Shown here in pieces: positions 57,321 through 64,000 of a stretch of DNA of 64,000 nucleotides. How positions within the stretch are numbered: the stretch's first letter is position 1; every line of letters starts with the position of its first letter. Source of the DNA: Toxorhynchites rutilus septentrionalis (lineage: Eukaryota; Arthropoda; Insecta; Diptera; Culicidae); the NCBI RefSeq assembly GCF_029784135.1, contig NC_073746.1:71404042-71468041 (forward strand), written 5' to 3'. The position numbers were made by a program, and so were the translations under genes. Below the pieces are notes generated by a model that ran no database searches, had not been told where the DNA came from, and worked only from the letters and a program-made list of their open reading frames with translations.

Positions 57321-59286
57321 CACCCACTTTTTTCATATTTTTCTCTGGTCTTGTTTTTGGAACCACTTTTTTAAAACCGAAACACCAAATTCACAAATTC
57401 ACAAAATAAACTCTACACAACATTGTTTGGAACAATGATTTTTGTTCGGTTGAATGCTACAGATATTCCATTCTTTATAAATTTTCCTATTAGAACTTCT
57501 TGTCGCTGTGAATCTTTTTTTACAACCGTCATCTTAACAAAAATGTTGTTTTTGCTATGTAGTTTTTACAATGATACCCCGGCATTTGATTCAATGCTTT
57601 CACTTCAGTTTTAGTTTATTATTAATTGAAATTTGTGCTAAATTTATGTATTTTATATTTGCTAAAGCTATTTTATTGTCTTTGAAGTTCTAAGAATGTT
57701 ACCATATCCGGGGGTACTGGGTAGTGACTGGTCTGGCGCAACGCGGCATACGACATAGCTTGCCGTCGTAGGATTAAATCCGTTATCCTACGTTATTGTT
57801 TGTGATTATTCATAAAGCTATTATGCATAGGCGTAAAATAAAAACTAATTCGACTAACAGCTGTCTAAACGAAAATTATTGTATAGAAAAATAGATAGTT
57901 TGAATATCATAATGTTATCTCTTAAAGTTGCAATTAACTAGCTCCACTTTTTGACGTGGTTCTTATGAAAATAAAAAAAAAACAATTTTTTATATGCATC
58001 TATATAAATTAAATGTAAATCGATTGAAACGGAAACCGCGATGAAAACGAATAATGTTCTTCGAATATTCCTTTTTGAAAGTCCCCCTGTATTTGACAAT
58101 AATGTATAGCGTGCAAATCAAAAATCTAAGAAGTGAACATGTGACAAAAATTCAAAAGTTTTGAGCGCTTTTAACTTGACCAATTCTTGATAGATCGCAG
58201 AGATGTTTGCAACAACCGATTGAAAATACTCCTACACACCTTAAACAATCAAGATTTTTTTTTTAAAGTAGAACTATGGTCTATCAATATAGAGACCAAT
58301 TTTAATGTTTCGGATGAAAAAGTGTACAGACTTTGAACGTTAAAATCTTTTCAAATAATGGATGGGTTTCCAAACTTAAATTAATAAGAATTTATTAATA
58401 TCCCCTCTTTTTTTTTCCATAGAAATATATAACGGAAATAGCAACACAAGTAAATTATGCAACGAAAAAAATCGGTAGGTTTTTCCGATTTTACTCGCCG
58501 CATTCTTCCACAAACCAATGAGTAACATTCTTGCATGCGATTCGGGCGTTAGATTACACGATATTATTTTGTTCTCCGATGTCAGGTTGCATCGAACATA
58601 AATTTATTTGCTCTGTGGTTTTGATTTTTATTTTCACTTCAGACTGCGATCAGCCAAAAACCCTGTGTTAAAGCTGGGTGATAATTTAGAAATATTGCTG
58701 CTGTGCCGATTGCTCGTGTCGCTCATTGAGAGCATTCTATTCAATAAACTATGCGTTTGTTGAATGGAATAAGAGATTGTGCTATGGAATATGTTTGCTG
58801 TTTCTATCAGCTGATATGAGAAACTATTTCGCATATATCACGTTACATCATTTGTCATGTATAAATTGTTTTGTCCATTGGTTTCAATTTTTAGCAAAAA
58901 TCACTATGATCCGAAAAATAAACGACTGGCGCATTTTTAGAAAGGATAGGTTCACGGAACTTTTTACCAAAAATGGTCTTCTGTCTCTTGTATGGAAACC
59001 CCAACGTTGAGAGGACTTTTTTAATAATACCAAATGGCACAGAAGTGAGCCGAAAAATTCGTCGTTTAACTATATTTAAAATTAGAAGCAATTAATTTAT
59101 TGGAAGATATCGACAGATGTTCATTAAGTTCATAGTTTCAGCTAATTAAATGTTTTAGGCTCTACAGCTAAAGTGGTAATAGAGAATTTGATTACTAATC
59201 TACATCGGGAATTTTTCTGAAAAATTACTGGAAAATCAGTGAATACCACGGGGTGTATTTTTTCGGGTTTAGAGTCGACACCCTGG
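57321..59286. other. AT-rich non-coding stretch
   Basis: No gene or array. 58195-58250 shares GATGTTTGCA.CAACCGATT with about 12305-12330, an unassigned dispersed repeat. Confidence 0.4.
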
Positions 59287-59910
59287 ATCAAAATGGTCTT
59301 TCTCAAGACTGAGAATTGGGGTAGCCGTGATCCTGATCTTCTGCTTCATCTATACCTGTTCCTCAGAAACGCCGATGTCAACGTTTAATGATGTTTCCTT
59401 CGTTGTGTCCCTGTTTCATATCCCTCCTATCCGATCTATAAACTTTTACTTAGTCGTGACAATACATACACACACTCTTTACAGATACACGGGCCAAAGG
59501 TTGTGCAGTCCACTGATCATTCAACAAGAGCCAAAGGTTGTACCGCTTATGACAACTCTACACGAGCTGATGTTTGCGCCGGCTAGTGACCATTCTATCC
59601 TGGATTCCTTGAGTCGAGAGGACGCACCAGATATGTGGGGTACAGACTAGAGGGGCGTTGCTGATTAATGGTCAGCTGCATCCCAATAGGAAGTATCCAG
59701 TGTCGGGCACAGGTACAGAGCATTGGAGACAGCAACATCACAATTACGAAAACACTTGTAATACTAACCTCGAACCAACCGCGAGTAATCGGTTACATAT
59801 TACTAACATAGTTATAAGGCAAACATTGTCGAAATATTGAACTCCCGGCCCCGTCAAGTTGACGCCATATGAGCCTTAATAAAAATATATATTTTGGATA
59901 AAAAAAAGCG
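59287..59910 (+). mobile_element. Retrotransposon 3' end with polyadenylation signal
   Basis: A coherent, GC-richer block. A short open frame (about 59486-59649) ends DSLSREDAPDMWGTD; the following UTR ends CCCCGTCAAGTTGACGCC, then TTAATAAAAATATATATTTT, and a final A run near 59901-59907. The hairpin, AATAAA and A-tail are those of a retrotransposed 3' end. It resembles abundant sequence remembered from Aedes genomes, but its family is not identified and no enzyme domain remains. Confidence 0.45.
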
Positions 59911-61054
59911 AGGATTTAGGTTGACTTTCCTCAATTGTCCTTTTTCAAGGCCGGGAGCGAATAAATTTGGACCAGAACATGCCCTATAATGGTGTCCTAT
60001 AATGAAATGAAGGTAATTTTCGAATATCATGAAGATAACGTCCCTATCCCTTGAAGTTACAGTATTCGGTTCCATGGTTACAATTACTTATTCTTTTCTG
60101 ATCACGTCACAATATTCAGGCTGTTGCTTAATCCTCATTTTACAATTTTCGATCACATCGCTCTCGTTTTTATATTGAAGGATTAGGAGGTTTCATCAGG
60201 AGCCATTATTGATCCCCCTTTGATCCACTTGCTCGCTTCTATGCTTTAATCCTGAACCATTCGTGCCGAACATCCTTCAATATTTCGTAATGAGAAACTT
60301 ATTTATACACATAATTTTCAACTCTTCCCTTCTCCAAGCTTGCTTGCTTGCTCTCTCGTGGGTCTTCGAAAATTTTACTTCATAATCTAATTAAATTAGG
60401 CCGGGGGAACGATTTACGCTTCCAAGCTGTCTCGGTTGGAAACAAAGAGTAAACCCCAAACCGTTGTTGGTAAGCGAAAATCGCTGGCGCAGTTGTGTGT
60501 AGTAGACTTCAATATCGCTACCCCACCCGAATAAATAAAATATCGAAGCAAATAGGATAGCGTCGTAAATAAACATCTTGCTGCTGCTGCCTCCATCTTG
60601 CCGAAGGAAGAGCGATGTTCTTTATTCATAAGCTGTAAAAGGTTGGCAGCAACAGTCGCATGCAGCGAGAGTCAGAAGAAGTAACTAAAGTTAGGGTTGG
60701 CATTCGAGATTCGATCTGTCGACGGCGGCGGCGGGTGTGTGTGTGTGTATGTGTGTCTGTACGCGCATTTCCAGATCATTGACTTCTGATCCGTTCAAAT
60801 ACCTGCTGACTGACTGCCAACGAACATCAATCCCCCCACAAGTAAACATGCCATCACGGTGCGAAGTTAGTGCAGCCCTCCGCCGACAGGTGCATCCATC
60901 ATACTTTTTATCGCTTCATTTGAATATTTGCTTCCACTTGTGTTTTTTTTTACTCGATTTCTTTATTTCCTCGATGAGAGATTACCACCTTCCTCAGCTC
61001 AAGTGTTGTGGCTTTCAAAGTGCTATCATTATACCGAATTAGTCTTTTGATATC
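59911..61054. other. Intron sequence before the second exon
   Basis: Non-coding and partly GC-richer (60210-61050), with a (GT)n run at 60735-60757 preceded by a short (GGC)n run. A branch-point-like ACTAACG lies near 61062. Confidence 0.45.
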
Positions 61055-61099
61055 AAACTAACGATTCTTATTCTCACTTCTTTTTTCTTTCTTTCACAG

Positions 61100-61146
61100 G
61101 TAATGAAACGTTCAGATAGCGATTCGGAAGAAAACGCACGGAAACG
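61100..61146 (+). CDS. Short exon, Ser/Asp/Glu-rich with basic flanks; likely next exon of the ZAD gene
   Basis: A branch-point-like ACTAACG and a long pyrimidine tract ending TTTCACAG precede it, and the donor GTACGT follows. Only phase 0 is open: VMKRSDSDSEENARKR (15 codons plus 2 bases); the other two phases hit stops within six codons. Phase 0 is also how the ZAD exon at 16212-16364 ends, which supports joining. The peptide has a casein-kinase-2-like acidic Ser cluster between basic patches, as in linkers next to nuclear localisation signals of transcription factors. It could alternatively belong to another gene, as 47 bases cannot be assigned by homology. Confidence 0.55.
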
Positions 61147-62214
61147 GTACGTTTATAGCTTCTTCCCCCCACCCACATCCAAAATCATGTCGTCGTGCAC
61201 AAATGACACGCGTTATTGACCGTAACACCACCTTATATCCTTTGAAATCCGAGTAGTGCTCGGGGCACTTCTACCGTGTCGCAGCACATTTCCGTTAATA
61301 TCTGCACAGAGGCAGGAATTCTGTCAAATGAGGACGCTTCGCTTGGGTCGGCTCGGCGATGACGCCGAACAGAGTAGAAGTCGTCCGATAGCGTCTCTCG
61401 GAACGAGCAAAAAAATAGCGATGATATCATTTTGGCTTTGCTCCCCCAACCCTTGGAGAGCCGACGAGGAAGAAGCAAAATCGCAAGTCGGTTCCCAGAC
61501 GCGAGAAACGGGTGATAAGGGAGAACACATACTTGCAACATAGTCAACACATACACACCATTAGAGAAGGAAGAAGGATGAGGGTCCTTGCGGAGAGTTT
61601 TGCTAGGGTGCTGGTGTTGGTGTTGGTCTACGGTCTGTCTGAAAGATTGTCTCCATCCAGAAAACCAAGAACCAGTCAGCAGAGGGGGGAATGGATGTGC
61701 GAGGATACGACAAGCACGGAGCGGTTGAACCCTTCTCGAGCCATTCAAGTTTTATAAGGCAATGAAACATATTGGCGCTAATGGAAAGTGGATTGGGGTT
61801 GGTTGGTGTGGGGGATATCCAAGGGAGAGGATACGCGGGGCAGGGCAAGAGTTGCAGGAAACATTTTTTGCGTTTATATTTTATCCACTACTACATTACC
61901 GATTATAATCCGGCTTCTGCTCTTGGGTGTCTGGAATCGTTGCGTTGGGAGATAATAAGACGATAGTTTGCCGACGACGACGAGTGTCTCGATTTATCGT
62001 TTAATAAACAAACCATTGGGCCGGAAAAACGCGTCTCGCTGGGGTCGAGATGTGTCGACGGTGCAGATGTTAAACAATGATTCGAAGACACTCACACAGA
62101 CAGGACCGAGGCGCCAGGGTAGTAGCTGAGAGTGTAATTGCAGCCAGTAATGTTTTATTAATCAAATTGGTTCTTATATCCAAGCTTTGAGTCATGTCGA
62201 CTGTTCAATCTTCT
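61147..62214. other. GC-richer sequence after the second exon
   Basis: A 171-residue minus-strand ORF (61233-61748) and several + ORFs overlap and look like chance ORFs in GC-rich DNA. No zinc-finger exon was found. Confidence 0.45.
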
Positions 62215-62562
62215 TTAACCCTCCTGTACTCGCGTGCAAAATCATAACACGTATACTCACGCACGGTGTCACAGACCGAAAATTAAACTTCTCTGTAATG
62301 TTGCCATTGTGTATATTTGAGGCTTTATTGGCATTTATTTGATGAAGAGGGTATGATTGAATGAAAAAACTCCAAAAACTATGTTTTCTTTGTCTTTATT
62401 ATGTTTTAATAGTCATCTAATCCAGCCTCATCAAAACAGAGTAATTTTTGATACTCCAACACAAATACCGAAATTCGAATTTTTCACTGTTATTAATTAA
62501 AAGTAAGCAACTGAATATAATTCATGGAAGTATACAGAGCTATAAAATGACATTAAAACATT

Positions 62563-62760
62563 TTAGTCGATTGTGGTTTCATTGAAGTAAGAATCGAAAC
62601 ATAGCATAACTGCATGCTTGAAGCAAACATATTTTTTACATTTCATGCAGTTGTTGCGTGTTTTTCGGGTCTTTTATCGAAGAGAAGAATGTATAACGAC
62701 CTTCTAGATAATTACCAGATGATAAAGGTTCTGGAATATAAAGTTTGCATATTTATAATA
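62563..62760 (-). pseudogene. piggyBac-like transposase C-terminus with Cys/His domain
   Basis: The minus strand reads KTRNNCMKCKKYVCFKHAVM and then LCFDSY, ending at the TAA 62565-62563. The pattern C-x2-C-x4-C-x2-H-x4-C is the C-terminal cysteine-rich zinc domain of piggyBac-family transposases, which binds the terminal DNA. Upstream, in another frame, LEGRYTFFSSIKD resembles the segment that precedes this domain, so there is a frameshift near 62680. The catalytic DDD core is not recognisable. The TTAA-flanked termini around it support the assignment. Confidence 0.7.
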
Positions 62761-63227
62761 TTCTTTTTCTCTGTATTCTTGGTAAACTAAGAATTAATGC
62801 CTTTTTTTAGATGGGGCATAAAAAGATTGTATAAAAAGATTTCTAGGAACTTCCTTTTCTTTTTCTTGTTTTCTTGTAGATATTGTCCATCATAAAAAAA
62901 ATATCCCCGAAACTGTAACCGTTAAAAGTTTCCATAAGCCACCGATTATTTTATAGTTTACTGTTTACAATTCTTCCACAAGTGAAATTCTTCCACAAGT
63001 GTGTATATGTATGACGAAAGTCAAACATTCAAAGACGAATATATCGACGAAAAGTTAACATATGGATCCGTTCAATCCAGTTACAAAAAGAATATAAAGA
63101 ATATCATATAAGAATAATCCGGTAATGATCTTATGCATTATATTCAATAAATATTCCACGCCGCTAACATTAATTTATATATTTCATTCAACAATATTCT
63201 AGAATATGAAAAATAGCACTTGTCCAA

Positions 63228-63449
63228 AAAAGTTACTCCTATACTCGCGTCGGTGTGTCAGACCGAAAGTGTTAAAAAAGTGACACACGTCCCCTTTGTA
63301 CCAACACATGCGATACGCTAAACGATGACGAACGACGAACAACGAAGCTAGAGAGAATCGCAAAGTCGTAGTGTTGATATTTTCTGAGAAATGAACGAAT
63401 TATTGATTTCTCGGTCTGACAGACCAATGCGCGAGTATAGGAGTGTTAA
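63228..63449. repeat. Palindromic MITE-like end of the piggyBac-type family
   Basis: ACTCCTATACTCGCGTCGGT at 63234 faces CGCGAGTATAGGAGTGTTAA at 63430-63449, each with a GTCAGACCG or GTCTGACAGACC motif inside. It may be a solo non-autonomous element. Confidence 0.55.
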
Positions 63450-64000
63450 AGAGGCATGAATAACTCGGGGATTTTCGTAGCCAAATGGTTGCGCGCCCAC
63501 TTACAAACCGAACGAAAGTCATTTCAATCCCTACGTTTATAGATCTTCCAATTGGTCTTTTTTAAGACTAGAGTCGAATAAACTTCGTAGTTTGAAGCCT
63601 CTAAATAGGAAAAGTCGAGTCAATGCATCTGTTTTGAATTGAACGGAACCTGAATTACACCGTAAAGGAAGTGCGGGTAAGACGGGCAAGGTGGAGGCGG
63701 GGGGCACTTTTTCCGATCGTTCATCAAGTTTTTGTGGATTCTAGCATTGTTTCCGGGTTTAAGGTGATGTCAAAGTATAGCGAATTTCGAGCCGTTTGTG
63801 AAGAAGGTAATTTTCAGCGGCGATATCTATGCTATTCGGTTGAAAACTAAAGATATACAACTCGTGCGGTTCGTATTTGTAATGCAAAATGTTCTGCATA
63901 GCATAATTTATAGATTATTTCTTTGGCAATGATTTTTTTGGAAGGGTCAATTTCAACACGTAAGGTTCTTTCCAGAACCACAAAAATTTTCGAAAAGAGT
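63450..64000. repeat. Relics: SINE head and inverted-arm fragment
   Basis: AGCCAAATGGTTGCGCGCCC at 63478 matches the SINE heads at 50007 and 52254. 63870-63965 (CATAGCATAATTTATAGATT and on) matches the arm at 13400-13450 of the element at 11735-13575. Otherwise nothing is recognised up to the window edge. Confidence 0.45.

Larger units (their letters stand above)
16365..61099 (+). other. Inferred ~44.7 kb intron between the two recognised exons
   Basis: The donor GTAAGA at 16365 and the acceptor tract ending CACAG at 61099 are compatible in phase and strand. No other convincing host exon was seen between them, only mobile elements, arrays and unique GC-richer islands. An unrecognised small exon, or a second gene nested inside, cannot be excluded, so the intron length is an inference. 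Confidence 0.45.
62215..63449 (-). mobile_element. piggyBac-like element relic with TTAA ends
   Basis: TTAA at 62215-62218 is followed by CCCTCCTGTACTCGCG; on the opposite strand from 63449, TTAA is followed by CACTCCTATACTCGCG (14 of 16 match). Both ends contain a CAGACCG motif. A transposase C-terminal fragment lies on the minus strand at 62563-62760. The right 220 bp (63228-63449) is itself palindromic, so a MITE of the same family may have replaced or joined the original end. Confidence 0.7.

Noticed and set aside
59936..59960. Second histone-type stem-loop (TCCTTTTTCAAGGCC), and a similar one near 63553
   Set aside because: Stems are imperfect and the ACCA flank is missing, unlike 20566-20581.
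61233..61748. 171-residue minus-strand ORF near the second exon
   Set aside because: No recognisable domain, overlapped by several + strand ORFs, and antisense to a region that reads as intron; treated as chance.

Overview
The window is nuclear DNA of a mosquito, most likely a culicine (Aedes-like) species. The evidence is a tRNA-headed SINE that looks like Aedes Feilai, an ITmD37E transposon, several mariner relics, piggyBac-, pogo- and hAT-type non-autonomous elements, AT-rich spacer, and very little coding sequence. No bacterial, organellar or rRNA genes were seen.

Host genes: only two stretches look like host coding sequence, both on the + strand. An exon at 16212-16364 encodes the second half of a ZAD (zinc-finger associated domain). 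A 47-base exon at 61100-61146 has a strong acceptor and is open only in phase 0, the phase in which the ZAD exon ends. If they are consecutive exons, one ~44.7 kb intron (16365-61099) holds most of the window. Upstream (1-16211) and downstream (61147-64000) would then be further intron or flank; the C2H2 fingers expected of such a gene are not visible here.

Layout. 1-8 kb: 3' remnant of a non-LTR retrotransposon, a SINE, a TTAA-flanked MITE, a duplicated 185-bp segment and a broken mariner. 8-14.2 kb: a G-poor low-complexity block with a TA-flanked 1.2 kb element and three long arrays of related 9-bp units; two of the arrays bracket an element with long inverted repeats. 14.2-24 kb: the ZAD exon, a second SINE with a nearly intact tRNA-shaped head, a histone-type 3' stem-loop beside a possible H2B relic, and a mariner relic. 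24-39 kb: fold-back elements with very long inverted arms. One is a clean hAT-type insertion with a perfect 8-bp target duplication; another sits in a three-level nest. There is also a 1.95 kb pogo-type element with two internal tandem arrays. 39-45 kb: a complete-ended ITmD37E copy (catalytic Glu replaced by Lys) and a complete-ended mariner copy, both dead. 45-54 kb: dispersed families interrupted by pogo- and hAT-type MITEs, then a 3 kb degenerate region ending in a pure GATTACA heptamer array. 54-64 kb: mostly unique, GC-richer sequence, a retrotransposon 3' end, the second exon, and a piggyBac-like relic with a recognisable C-terminal Cys/His domain.

No gene network can be inferred. The window is best read as a giant repeat-filled intron of a putative transcription factor gene, with GC-richer unique islands that may be regulatory. 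All similarity statements come from reading the sequence; no search was run.
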